This document shows, one piece after another, positions 15,189-22,011 of a stretch of 33,702 bases of DNA. The notes under the pieces are model-generated. The model ran no database searches and was not told the origin of the DNA. It saw only the letters and a list, made by a program, of their open reading frames with translations. Made by a program: the position numbers and the translations under genes. Origin of the DNA: a virus; IMG/VR virus record IMGVR_UViG_3300028607_002149, positions 1 through 33,702 of that record, one strand, 5' to 3'. Position 1 is the first letter of the stretch, and each line of letters opens with the position of its first letter.

Positions 15189-15387
15189 GATCGTGTACCA
15201 TTTTCCCTATTGGTGTCATCCAATAGCGGCTCTTACTTAAATAAGGTTCTTCGCGCATGGATACTAAGTGCTTCGAGGCAAGTTCATGGAGCGCGATAAT
15301 ATATTGATCAAGTTCTGTACCTTTTCGTTTACCTTTACCAAGCTCTTTTAGTGCTTCTCGTTGTGCCTTAGTAAGTGCCATGATCAT
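15175..15387 (-). CDS. Small winged-helix-like protein
   Basis: 70-residue basic protein: LTKAQREALKELGKGKRKGT, then LDQYIIALHELASKHLVSMR, then SRYWMTPIGKMVHDLEFQ. The order (helix from TKAQREAL, helix from ELDQYIIALHELASKHLV, then a wing running into a WMTPIGK end) resembles small MarR/PadR-like winged helices used in phage regulators. GAGG lies five bases upstream of ATG 15387; ATG 15381 is an alternative. It lies four genes from the end of the - strand set. Regulator role is inference. Confidence 0.6.
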   Translation of the reverse strand: MIMALTKAQREALKELGKGKRKGTELDQYIIALHELASKHLVSMREEPYLSKSRYWMTPIGKMVHDLEFQ

Positions 15388-15394
15388 TTTACCC

Positions 15395-15634
15395 TCATCT
15401 GTTGACTAGAACTACGTCAATACAAGTCAGAATTTCCGTAAGCATCCTGTCTAATTCACCGCGCACAGTTGGCGATATTTCTAGTCGTGTTTCGTCGTTT
15501 AGTATCTGCTGTACGCCCACCAATTTAGACAAGGCAGCGAGACTTAACTGTCTCCGATCCTTGAAAGAACCTCCAACAAATTCCGTCAACACCTTGAGGG
15601 CTTGGTCATCAAACATGGTTTTTGAAACAATCAT
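15395..15634 (-). CDS. Small hypothetical helical protein
   Basis: 79 residues with AGGAG about eight bases before ATG 15634; that ribosome site overlaps the stop of the MopE/vWA gene, so the two genes are adjacent in one transcript. The sequence is all-helical and soluble: FDDQALKVLTEFVGGSFKDR, RQLSLAALSKLVGVQQILND, GELDRMLTEILTCIDVVLVN. No motif I recognise. Function unknown. Confidence 0.55.
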   Translation of the reverse strand: MIVSKTMFDDQALKVLTEFVGGSFKDRRQLSLAALSKLVGVQQILNDETRLEISPTVRGELDRMLTEILTCIDVVLVNR

Positions 15635-15638
15635 TTAG

Positions 15639-16805
15639 TTACTCCTCACAACCCGTGTCCAGGTAGGTAATAATTGTTTGACCCATAGAGGTTGAATCTG
15701 TAAGGGCATGTATTGATCCACCTGATGCCAGCGCAATATCGTCGAAGCTGTCCGCACACATTTGAGGTACAAATGCTACAAACGTTAGAATGGTATTTTG
15801 TATTATTTTAGTAACGGCAGCTTCGTGGACCAGGGGCACCTCGAATGTCTGTCCCGGCTCGTCGGTCCACAAAAATAGTATGCGTGCCGCGGTGGCTCTG
15901 TAGTTTAGGCCTAGTGTATTTAGTGACACAGACCTAATCACGTCATAGGTTGGCTCAAGGCCTGAGTTACTTAGCCCAGTAAGGCCTCCTATGGTGCGTA
16001 AGGTGGCTGTTCCGTTTGTAAGGTCTTGGACAAGGATAGGGACCGGATTTGTGTCCTTGTCGGGCAAGACAATAACCGCAAACCTCACCGCGCTTACGCC
16101 AACATATTTTGTAACCGCCCGCGTCATTGCCTGTGTACTTGCGGCGAAGCTACCGCTGAGCATAGAACACGACCTGTCTATAGCGAATACAACGTCGTAT
16201 TGTTTTGTAGATAAGTTTTCGTCAACCCTACCGTTACAGTTGTTGTCTATGCCATCGCATGTTTCTGTAGACGCTGTTACTTCGTAAAGACATTCATACG
16301 AACCACCGACGCATGTTAGTACCCCCGCATGGCATGGGGGATAAGATAGCGTTTGTGGGTCACCGCTAAAACAAAAATCAGTAAAGCCCAAATCATCAAC
16401 CACACCATTGCAGTCGTCGTCCTTTCCGTTACACGTTTCTATTTGTGGGGGAACTTCCGCGTAACAAGTAAGCGCCCCTTTGTGGCATTGCCAAGACCCC
16501 GTACTGCACTCGCCTACGTTAGAGCCGCACCAATCCCCTATTTGTTCATCATATACGGCTTCGTCTATCTTCCCATCACAGTCGTCGTCTAAGCCGTTAC
16601 AAGACTCATATGAAGGAAGGCGCTGCCCCGAACATTCTATAAATGCGTTTTCTACGCATAAAGGTTTCCCAGATTTACACTCGCCTACGTTATAAGTTTT
16701 ACTTGGTCCGTCATAACATGGAAGATCGCACTCCGATGAAGATATAGATATTGCTTCACCACAAGCAAACCAAACCAATAGAAATAACAAAGCAAGTTTA
16801 GCCAT
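15639..16805 (-). CDS. Exported protein with three MopE-type repeats and a vWA domain
   Basis: 388 residues from ATG 16805 (a longer frame to 16862 overlaps the upstream gene needlessly). Residues 1-15 form a signal peptide ending in WFAC, an imperfect lipobox, so it is exported and perhaps lipidated at C15. Three Cys-rich modules end in CNGLDDDCDGKIDE (69-82), CNGKDDDCNGVVDD (125-138) and CDGIDNNCNGRVDE (183-196), the MopE-type Asp/Cys motif thought to bind metal ions. Residues about 202-385 are a von Willebrand factor A domain: VVFAIDRSCSMLSGS with the MIDAS D210-x-S212-x-S214, and LFLWTDEPG with D315. MopE-type repeats are typical of deltaproteobacterial surface proteins. In a phage this suggests an envelope-located adhesion or host-acquired accessory protein; the role is inference. 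Confidence 0.85.
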   Translation of the reverse strand: MAKLALLFLLVWFACGEAISISSSECDLPCYDGPSKTYNVGECKSGKPLCVENAFIECSGQRLPSYESCNGLDDDCDGKIDEAVYDEQIGDWCGSNVGECSTGSWQCHKGALTCYAEVPPQIETCNGKDDDCNGVVDDLGFTDFCFSGDPQTLSYPPCHAGVLTCVGGSYECLYEVTASTETCDGIDNNCNGRVDENLSTKQYDVVFAIDRSCSMLSGSFAASTQAMTRAVTKYVGVSAVRFAVIVLPDKDTNPVPILVQDLTNGTATLRTIGGLTGLSNSGLEPTYDVIRSVSLNTLGLNYRATAARILFLWTDEPGQTFEVPLVHEAAVTKIIQNTILTFVAFVPQMCADSFDDIALASGGSIHALTDSTSMGQTIITYLDTGCEE

Positions 16806-17097
16806 CCGGATTTTGGCCTTTCTCAAATAGAGATTGAAATACTTGGTGTAATAGCAAACCAAACGTCTGAATAACGTGGTGATCTAGGTTGGCTTCAGTT
16901 GTTCCATTTAGGGCTTCTATTACTTCGTGCCAAAATGTTTCCCACGCTAGGCTCTGATTAAGATCAGCGTCTATAGTGATCTGTAGGTTACCGTCATCCC
17001 ATTCGCCAAAAGCGCTTTCTCCTGCAATAAGATTTTTCTTATGGACAATCTTTATTACATGGCCGCCCAACCGTATGTATTTTGGAAAAGGAACCAT
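16798..17097 (-). CDS. HExxE-containing metalloprotease-like phage protein
   Basis: 99 residues with AGGAG seven bases before ATG 17097. The N-terminal part is a small beta domain (KYIRLGGHVIKIVHKKNL, then GEWDDGNLQITIDADLN). The helical C-terminal part holds FWHEVIEALNG (H57-E58-x-x-E61) and DHHVIQTFGLLLHQVF with H73/H74. Phages carry a family of this size with HE..H or HE..E and a second His pair, related in pattern to SprT/ImmA-type zinc proteins. Whether it cleaves anything is unknown; Glu replaces the second His of HExxH. It overlaps the MopE/vWA gene by eight bases. Confidence 0.65.
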   Translation of the reverse strand: MVPFPKYIRLGGHVIKIVHKKNLIAGESAFGEWDDGNLQITIDADLNQSLAWETFWHEVIEALNGTTEANLDHHVIQTFGLLLHQVFQSLFEKGQNPDG

Positions 17098-17099
17098 AG

Positions 17100-18341
17100 C
17101 TAGTCTCCTACAGGCTCAATCTCTGTCGCGATAACACCGCGTTTTTGATCCACAATATAAGCTATTAAAGCCTTTCGCGACTTGTAGCCGTGTTTGTGGT
17201 GCCATGCGTCTGTGCCCGCTAACGAAGGCATACGGTAAACAGTAACGTTACCAAATACTGGAAAGTCTCTTTCGGTATGTAAGTGCCCGCAGAAGATGAA
17301 TCTATGTTTAGAGTCACCCCACTCTTTTGGTTTTTCGCCTGCTATAATTGCGGGCCAATCGCGAGGCTTCCCAACGTCACCGTGTAAAAAGGTGAGTAAA
17401 GAGTTTCCATAAGACACATATTGCCTTGGTGAGAAAGTCTCAACAACATCAACATCCTTAGCTTTTGAAAACCACCCCTGCATAGCCACACGTAAAAGGG
17501 TCGCTGTGTAATAGTCGTGGTTGCCTGGAATTACGAACAGAGTAACTGGCGCAAGTTGCCTAAGCATATCAACATAGTCGCGACACAGCTTTACCCAATA
17601 CCAAGCAAGTTCAGCCGGTGTGCCGTCGCAATCTTGTGGCGTGCCTGCGGTTGTAGTCTTTTGTTGGTTGTCGATATGTAGACCATCCCCTCCAAGAGCT
17701 AAGAAAATCCTTTGTGGTTTTCCGCGTTTTATAATTCTTGAAAGGAGATTTTTTGTTACGTCCTTTAGTCTCTTTTTACATTTTGCTCTGTTGTATCCGT
17801 CGCCAGTGTAGTCCGGTGCATACTTTCCAAAATGGAAATCGGTTGGACTGATAACGATAGCGTATGGCGGCTTGGTTTGGGGTAACTTTATCGTAGGTAC
17901 GGCGTAGGTGGGTGCAATGTCTTCAAACCTTAGAGCCAACCTTTTGGCTATGAGATCAACACGACGAAATGAGTCTGCATCTTTCTTTATTTTGCTCCAC
18001 TCTCTTTTTTCGGCGGTTACTAAAACCTTTTCTTCTTTACGCCGAATTAGATCTTCTATTAGCTCATCTTCGCCGCTCTCACCTATTTCTTCATCTGTCC
18101 AAGGGGCGCTGTCGTGGGTGGTTTCCATAGCCCTCAAAATTTCGGTTATGGTGCGTTTTGCTAGTCCAAGTTTTCGGGCAAGTTCGTTCACACTTGCGGG
18201 TGCCCCATCCCAGTTTGAATAGGCCTCGCGTATGATTTTCCAAGACTCCCCCGGAATGGCTAAAGGGTTTTTCTTAGACGGCAAATGTACTACGTAAAGA
18301 TCTCTTGTCTTGTCATACCAGTACGGGCGGCTGTGTTCCAT
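17100..18341 (-). CDS. HTH-metallophosphoesterase fusion
   Basis: 413 residues with GAGGG six bases before ATG 18341. Residues about 48-72 (SVNELARKLGLAKRTITEIL) form a helix-turn-helix, then an acidic linker and a basic helix. Residues about 158-400 are a calcineurin-like phosphoesterase with all metal motifs: TDFHFGKYA (D168, H170), GGDG (D219), GNHD (273-276), LHGD (H320), CGHLHTE (H353, H355). It is distinct from the SbcD-like gene. Similar HTH-phosphoesterases occur in other phages, with DNA-end or DNA-repair nuclease roles suggested. It is encoded on the opposite strand to the replication genes, within the tail/lysis transcript, so it may act late. Confidence 0.85.
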   Translation of the reverse strand: MEHSRPYWYDKTRDLYVVHLPSKKNPLAIPGESWKIIREAYSNWDGAPASVNELARKLGLAKRTITEILRAMETTHDSAPWTDEEIGESGEDELIEDLIRRKEEKVLVTAEKREWSKIKKDADSFRRVDLIAKRLALRFEDIAPTYAVPTIKLPQTKPPYAIVISPTDFHFGKYAPDYTGDGYNRAKCKKRLKDVTKNLLSRIIKRGKPQRIFLALGGDGLHIDNQQKTTTAGTPQDCDGTPAELAWYWVKLCRDYVDMLRQLAPVTLFVIPGNHDYYTATLLRVAMQGWFSKAKDVDVVETFSPRQYVSYGNSLLTFLHGDVGKPRDWPAIIAGEKPKEWGDSKHRFIFCGHLHTERDFPVFGNVTVYRMPSLAGTDAWHHKHGYKSRKALIAYIVDQKRGVIATEIEPVGD

Positions 18342-18350
18342 TCTAAGCCC

Positions 18351-18602
18351 TCAAAAGCGCCTAATGTGGTTACGGGGGCGTTTAGGCTTTGGGGGTAACA
18401 TGCAGGCGCATACACCCTTCTCGTTCCACATCGGGCGAAAGCCGTATTTGACTAAAGGAGAACAGGCACGGATACACGCATCGACCGTAACTTTTGTATG
18501 AAAACTTGCCGCACAGCTCGAAAAAGCGATAAGGACGAGAGGCACTAGGAATTTTTTATGGTACAGTTTCAGAGATGGCCTCCTTCGGGTCAATGCCGCC
18601 AT
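18351..18602 (-). CDS. Small lipoprotein with uncertain start
   Basis: Frame of 83 residues from ATG 18602, which has no ribosome site and sits in an inverted repeat. Inside the frame is a perfect AAGGAGG (18585-18579), six bases before a CTG at 18572. A CTG start would give a compact lipoprotein signal peptide: K, L, Y, H, KK, then FLVPLVLIAFSSC with lipobox FSSC. The mature part is Cys-rich and basic (TVDACIRACSPLVKYGFRPM, GVCACMLPPKPKRPRNH). An outer spanin is one possibility, since phage lysis genes are nearby, but it is not adjacent to them. Rare CTG initiation is inferred, not shown. Confidence 0.5.
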   Translation of the reverse strand: MAALTRRRPSLKLYHKKFLVPLVLIAFSSCAASFHTKVTVDACIRACSPLVKYGFRPMWNEKGVCACMLPPKPKRPRNHIRRF

Positions 18603-18647
18603 CTAACACGGAGAGGTCGAGGAACTAATCAGTGTGTTAGATGGCGG
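18596..18647 (+). terminator. 14-bp inverted repeat followed by T-run
   Basis: CCGCCATCTAACAC (18596-18609) and GTGTTAGATGGCGG (18634-18647) are perfect inverted repeats separated by 24 bases. GCTTTTTCT follows on the + strand, giving an intrinsic-terminator shape for + strand transcription, opposite to the genes here. On the - strand the T-run would be upstream. It lies in the 115-base gap between the XRE regulator and the lipoprotein gene; a TATAAT on the + strand (18685-18690) lies further right. Alternatives are an operator for the XRE regulator or a 5' UTR structure. Confidence 0.45.
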
Positions 18648-18717
18648 GCTTTTTCTAGTTACCGCACATATAAATAATAAGGGCTATAATACCGATATGC
18701 AGTATCCTACCCGCAAA

Positions 18718-18996
18718 TCATTGGGGAAGGGATTTACCTCGTACTGGTGCGTTATCTTCGTCTATCCCGATCAGCCAGTCGATTGATGCCCCTAGTACGT
18801 TTGTAATCGCAAAAAGGCGCACAATATCTGGAACAGTACGGCCTTGGATCCAGTTTGAAATCGTACTACTGCTTACACCAGATCGAACAGCTAGTTCGGT
18901 AATGGTCATGCCTTCCATACAATCGAGCAGCCTAGGCCCGAAAACTTTTGTGATATGATTATATTCTTCGACCCATTCTTCAGGTTTCCTTGGCAT
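18718..18996 (-). CDS. XRE/Cro-CI family DNA-binding regulator
   Basis: 92-residue protein with a typical XRE helix-turn-helix: MTITELAVRSGVSSSTISNW, then IQGRTVPDIVRLFAITNVLG and SIDWLIG. The short N-terminal extension (PRKPEEWVEEYNHITKVFG) and the lack of a C-terminal peptidase domain suggest a Cro-like or small regulator rather than a LexA-cleavable CI. Its start overlaps the upstream membrane-protein gene by 17 bases. The 115-base gap downstream with its inverted repeat is the natural place for a binding site. Target genes are unknown; a lysogenic switch cannot be shown because no integrase is in the window. Confidence 0.8.
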   Translation of the reverse strand: MPRKPEEWVEEYNHITKVFGPRLLDCMEGMTITELAVRSGVSSSTISNWIQGRTVPDIVRLFAITNVLGASIDWLIGIDEDNAPVRGKSLPQ

Positions 18997-19177
18997 TGCT
19001 TTGGTCCGTCAACCAGCACCACAAGTCTGAGCCCGTTCCTAGAAGTCCAACTATAAAACTAGCAATAATAAATATTGCACTTAGCGCGAAAAGGTTCAAC
19101 GAAGTCGCTAAGTAATCCCAGTTCCCCATTTGTTGGTGTTTATGTGCAGCAGAAGGGTCAGTAAAGGCAGGTTGCAT
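18980..19177 (-). CDS. Small single-pass membrane protein
   Basis: 65 residues from ATG 19177 (GAGAG eight bases upstream). The hydrophilic N-terminus MQPAFTDPSAAHKHQQMGNW is followed by one long hydrophobic segment (LFALSAIFIIASFIVGLLG) and a short Trp-rich end (DLWCWLTDQSNAKET). It overlaps the XRE regulator gene by 17 bases. It belongs to the chain of membrane proteins downstream of the endolysin. Holin or antiholin activity is possible but unproven. Confidence 0.55.
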   Translation of the reverse strand: MQPAFTDPSAAHKHQQMGNWDYLATSLNLFALSAIFIIASFIVGLLGTGSDLWCWLTDQSNAKET

Positions 19178-19208
19178 GATAAATCTCTCAGAAATATCCT
19201 ACCATAAG

Positions 19209-19403
19209 TTATGATAGATAAATACGCTTCATTGTCCCGTCTACAGGGTAAATAAGAACAGCCTGTCCTACAGTTGTCCACACCGTTTCTAGCTCATCCC
19301 ATACGGGCGTGTCTTCTTTAACTCGCCTTTCTCGTTTCCACTTTCGGAGGGTATCTGCATCTTTGCATCTAAATTCTTGTTTGTTTACCAATACGATATA
19401 CAC
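19209..19403 (-). CDS. GYF_2-like small protein
   Basis: 64 residues from GTG 19403. The pattern is MYIVLVNKQEFRCKDADTLR, KWKRERRVKEDTPVWDELE, TVWTTVGQAV. This matches the GYF_2-type layout: a leading strand, a helix with a basic run, a polar VW..... and a second W. GYF_2 domains are small protein- or peptide-binding modules usually found at the ends of bacterial membrane proteins. Here the domain stands alone. AGGT lies just before the start. The assignment is by pattern memory, moderate. Confidence 0.5.
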   Translation of the reverse strand: MYIVLVNKQEFRCKDADTLRKWKRERRVKEDTPVWDELETVWTTVGQAVLIYPVDGTMKRIYLS

Positions 19404-19404
19404 G

Positions 19405-19767
19405 TTACCTCAGTGCGGCGGTAACTAATGTTCCTAAAACAAATCCGAGTACCCCCATACTCGTGTAAAGCACCAAGTCACTTTTAGAAAATAAGGATTT
19501 TTCAGAAGCAGGTTTTGGCGGCAATACAATCTTATTAATAACCGTAGAAGTTCTTACGGCAAGTTTATCTAAGCAACCATTTAGAGCAGATCTTGTTTCT
19601 TCTGTGCGGCCTTCCCACGTAATTGCAGCATCGTACAAACCTTTTTCGCATTTCGTTAGTACGCGATTAGGATCGCAAATACGGATTTCTTGTGCGTTGG
19701 CTATTACCGAAGGCGGCAAAAATGATAACGCAGATGCAACAATAGCTATTTGTTTCTTAGACGCCAT
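19405..19767 (-). CDS. Exported protein with C-terminal membrane anchor
   Basis: 120 residues. The N-terminus MASKKQIAIVASALSFLP...VIANAQE is a typical Sec signal peptide with an AxA-like cleavage site (ANAQ). The middle is a Cys-containing periplasmic region (IRICDPNRVLTKCEKGLYDA, NGCLDKLAVRTSTVINKIVL), and the C-terminus is a membrane helix (VLYTSMGVLGFVLGTLVTAA). It begins inside the end of the preceding coiled-coil protein gene (22-base overlap), an arrangement seen in Rz/Rz1-type spanin pairs, though outer spanins are lipoproteins and this one is not. Lysis-related role is inferred from position. Confidence 0.55.
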   Translation of the reverse strand: MASKKQIAIVASALSFLPPSVIANAQEIRICDPNRVLTKCEKGLYDAAITWEGRTEETRSALNGCLDKLAVRTSTVINKIVLPPKPASEKSLFSKSDLVLYTSMGVLGFVLGTLVTAALR

Positions 19768-20042
19768 GGCCTCAACACCCTTGATAGTAAGTTGTTTGCC
19801 GCGTTTCCGCTATTTTTAGAAAGCCTTTCTTCGGTAGTGGCTTTTATTTTTACACGATCTGCAACAACCTTTGAGTCAGTCGCCTTATCTTTTCTGGCAA
19901 TCTCTTTCTGAACCATATCGGCTTGGGTTTTCTGTCGCTCTACTGCTTGGTCGTAGCCGAGTGATGTAAACTTAGAGCGCAAACCGAAGTACGCCCCTAT
20001 TCCTCCAAGAATACTAATCAACGCGGCTACGACCCAGCCCAT
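19746..20042 (-). CDS. Candidate inner-membrane spanin (Rz-like topology)
   Basis: 98 residues: an N-terminal membrane helix (WVVAALISILGGIGAYFGL) then a long charged coiled-coil-like periplasmic region (YDQAVERQKTQADMVQKEIA, RKDKATDSKVVADRVKIKAT). This is the topology of inner-membrane spanins, which span the periplasm to fuse inner and outer membranes in Gram-negative hosts. It follows the holin candidate by two bases and overlaps the exported anchored protein. No sequence-level family match is claimed. Confidence 0.55.
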   Translation of the reverse strand: MGWVVAALISILGGIGAYFGLRSKFTSLGYDQAVERQKTQADMVQKEIARKDKATDSKVVADRVKIKATTEERLSKNSGNAANNLLSRVLRPWRLRNK

Positions 20043-20044
20043 AA

Positions 20045-20278
20045 CTATTTACCTGAGGCTATGACTGCCGGACGGACCTTACCATCGACGAAACTTTGCC
20101 CGCCGATAAGCGTTACGCCAGCAAGACCCGTTGTCGCGCCCATCGTCGTGACAATCTGTTCAAGTACGCTATTGCCAACGCCAAGAAAGAATCCGACTCC
20201 GAGTAATCCAACAGTCGCGCAAAGCATTAGCAAAAACACAATGCACTTTTTACTACCAAAAAATGATTTTTCCATCAT
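20045..20278 (-). CDS. Candidate holin-like membrane protein
   Basis: 77 residues from ATG 20278; the second ATG (20275) is better spaced after the very strong AGGAGG. Basic N-terminus (EKSFFGSKK), a hydrophobic helix (CIVFLLMLCATVGLLGVGFF), then a more polar second segment TTMGATTGLAGVTLIGGQSF and a short basic end VDGKVRPAV. The GGQxxxDGK ending resembles small phage holin-like proteins. Position near an M15 endolysin supports a membrane-permeabilising role. Confidence 0.5.
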   Translation of the reverse strand: MMEKSFFGSKKCIVFLLMLCATVGLLGVGFFLGVGNSVLEQIVTTMGATTGLAGVTLIGGQSFVDGKVRPAVIASGK

Positions 20279-20283
20279 TCCTC

Positions 20284-20607
20284 CTAATCACACTCGACAT
20301 CCAGTTTCGTGCAGATTCGCGCCATGCTCAACTGCATTTTCCCTAGGCTATTACGAAGTTCCCTATTGAGCTTCATAAGTTCCCTCCTGTCATCCTTCGA
20401 TTCCTGCGCTAATGCGCCGAACTTATCGTCACTGTGTTTTTCTAAATGTACGATTTTGGATTCGAGGCTGGACAGCCTGTATCGAGATTCCCCGATGATA
20501 GCAGCCGTTAGAACTAAAGCAACTATAAGTGGCCAAAACTTTACCAATACTTCAAAAGCATTGGGTTGTGGAATGTCGGCAGTTAGTAGTTCTGGATCGG
20601 TAGTCAT
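20284..20607 (-). CDS. Membrane-anchored coiled-coil protein
   Basis: 107 residues with AGGA eight bases before ATG 20607. The hydrophilic N-terminus is followed by a membrane helix (FWPLIVALVLTAAIIG) and a long amphipathic coil (RYRLSSLESKIVHLEKHSDD, then KDDRRELMKLNRELRNSLGK), ending in a Cys pair (ICTKLDVEC). It lies between the endolysin and the holin candidate. XhlA-like or a second spanin component is possible; I cannot choose. Confidence 0.55.
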   Translation of the reverse strand: MTTDPELLTADIPQPNAFEVLVKFWPLIVALVLTAAIIGESRYRLSSLESKIVHLEKHSDDKFGALAQESKDDRRELMKLNRELRNSLGKMQLSMARICTKLDVECD

Positions 20608-20617
20608 TGTTCATTTC

Positions 20618-21013
20618 CTATTCGTTCACCAATTCGTAATGAACAAGATCGTCGAACGAGTTATCGGCAGTCTTCCAGTCACGGTCCCAGTCTCCGCCCC
20701 AACGGATTAAAATTCCCATCTGTATTGCCGTTCCTAAAACGAATCCAGCAAATAAAGTAATACGCTCGCGGTCATTCCAATCTATCGGATAGCAAATTGC
20801 ATCAACGGCAAGGCTAGGCAATTTGTTATGCGTCGAGTCGGGCCATTGAAGCTGTGATCGGTTAGTCTCTTTCATTTCTTCCTGATCAGACTGGTTCCTA
20901 TGTCCAACCAAAATAGTGTTATCAAAAGTTTCAACCACGCGATTGAATACCCACTGCAAGCGTTCGTCGCATTGTGCAAGTTTGATTGCAGATCGTTTGC
21001 TGTATTTGGGCAT
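20618..21013 (-). CDS. M15-family peptidase endolysin
   Basis: Peptidoglycan hydrolase of 131 residues, the typical length of phage VanY-like L-Ala-D-Glu or D-Ala-D-Ala peptidases. It has LQWVFNRVVETFDNTILVGH, then STHNKLPSLAVDAICYPIDW with zinc ligands H62 and D71, RWGGDWDRDW, and FDDLVHYEL with H125. Together H, D and H form the M15 zinc site; no signal peptide is present, so release would depend on a holin, consistent with the neighbours. It ends host cell wall integrity at lysis. The start has only a weak ribosome site, so coupling to the upstream LamG gene is likely. Confidence 0.9.
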   Translation of the reverse strand: MPKYSKRSAIKLAQCDERLQWVFNRVVETFDNTILVGHRNQSDQEEMKETNRSQLQWPDSTHNKLPSLAVDAICYPIDWNDRERITLFAGFVLGTAIQMGILIRWGGDWDRDWKTADNSFDDLVHYELVNE

Positions 21014-21015
21014 AG

Positions 21016-22011
21016 CTATGGTACTTCAGAGACTAGATTGATCTGGCCTGTAGCAGACGACTTATTCACACAACAAAGGGTCGATGGATGGTCAGGGAGG
21101 GCAAAGGAGCCTAAGTTGTGGTCGTAGCCGCTCGACGTAGACATATCAAACACTAGATTGTTTTGCGTAGATGGCCAGCCAAGGTTGCTCCAGGTATCGT
21201 CCGTGCCGCCGAAGTCGCCATCGCCCATTCGCCACCAGTGGACCAAGCTCTCCGCTTGACTTGTAGCGTTTAAGTCGGGCGTTTTATCGGTTGTCGCGGT
21301 GTAGCATTCGGCAGCTTCGATCTCGGATAATGCAACATCCCAGATACTAAGTTCGTCAATCCAACCATTCCAATGATCTGCGTACCCACCAGTATATGTT
21401 TGCCCAATGCCCACCACAAAATTTAGGAAAGTGCTGCCTGGCGTCTTTATCGATGCGTCGAGCGTAACACCAGAGCCTGTTGACTCGTCCGCACCACCAT
21501 CCACGAAAATCTTTATTGCACTTGAAGCGCTGTTGCCGTCATAGGCGTACACCACAAAATGCCAATCTCCGTCGCCGATGGCTGTAGTTCCAATCCCTTT
21601 AATAGTATTGTCATTTTGATCTCGAATTTCGAGTACAGGAGTGTTGCCCAATGCGTTCGTGTTCACACCGCACATAAATCCAGACACTAAGTATTCCATT
21701 TTGCCGCAGAAAAATCGGTAACCTGTGCCGCTAGAATGCTTGACCCACGCACCGATAGACCAGGCATTTGTACGCTCAAATAGATCCCACAATGGACCCG
21801 AACGACCCGTGTAGTTTCCGGGGGGCGTGCGCGCCCAGCATTGGGCCGCGCAGCCATACGTCCGCGCCGACTTAGTGTTGTCGAGTAACGCTACGCCGCC
21901 CGCTGGGGCCTCGGCTGACGCGCCTATTTTAGCGACTGAAGCCTTAGCAACACCAGCCACTTCGGCGATGTCTTCCCAGACGATATCATTTACTTTGGCA
22001 ATTTCAGCCAT
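21016..22011 (-). CDS. LamG-like adhesion or tail protein
   Basis: 331 residues with a strong GGAGGGGG seven bases before ATG 22011. The N-terminus (MAEIAKVNDIVWEDIAEVAG) is followed by a Cys-containing segment (TYGCAAQCWAR). A concanavalin-A/LamG-type domain then spans about residues 75-240: WSIGAWVKHSSGTGYRFFCG, DGDWHFVVYAYDGNSA, IKIFVDGG, and the closing GWIDELSIWDVALSEIEA. LamG domains in phages are usually on virion adhesins that touch carbohydrates or surface proteins. It shares its first six residues and a 22-base segment with the next gene upstream. Confidence 0.7.
   Translation of the reverse strand: MAEIAKVNDIVWEDIAEVAGVAKASVAKIGASAEAPAGGVALLDNTKSARTYGCAAQCWARTPPGNYTGRSGPLWDLFERTNAWSIGAWVKHSSGTGYRFFCGKMEYLVSGFMCGVNTNALGNTPVLEIRDQNDNTIKGIGTTAIGDGDWHFVVYAYDGNSASSAIKIFVDGGADESTGSGVTLDASIKTPGSTFLNFVVGIGQTYTGGYADHWNGWIDELSIWDVALSEIEAAECYTATTDKTPDLNATSQAESLVHWWRMGDGDFGGTDDTWSNLGWPSTQNNLVFDMSTSSGYDHNLGSFALPDHPSTLCCVNKSSATGQINLVSEVP

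Noticed and set aside
15402-16592. Several + strand frames over the MopE/vWA and neighbouring genes
   Set aside because: Shadows of the - strand genes; the opposite frames carry the signal peptide, Cys repeats and MIDAS motif.
18685-18690. TATAAT on the + strand as a promoter
   Set aside because: No -35 element at acceptable spacing and no + strand gene to its right; kept only as a remark for the inverted repeat.
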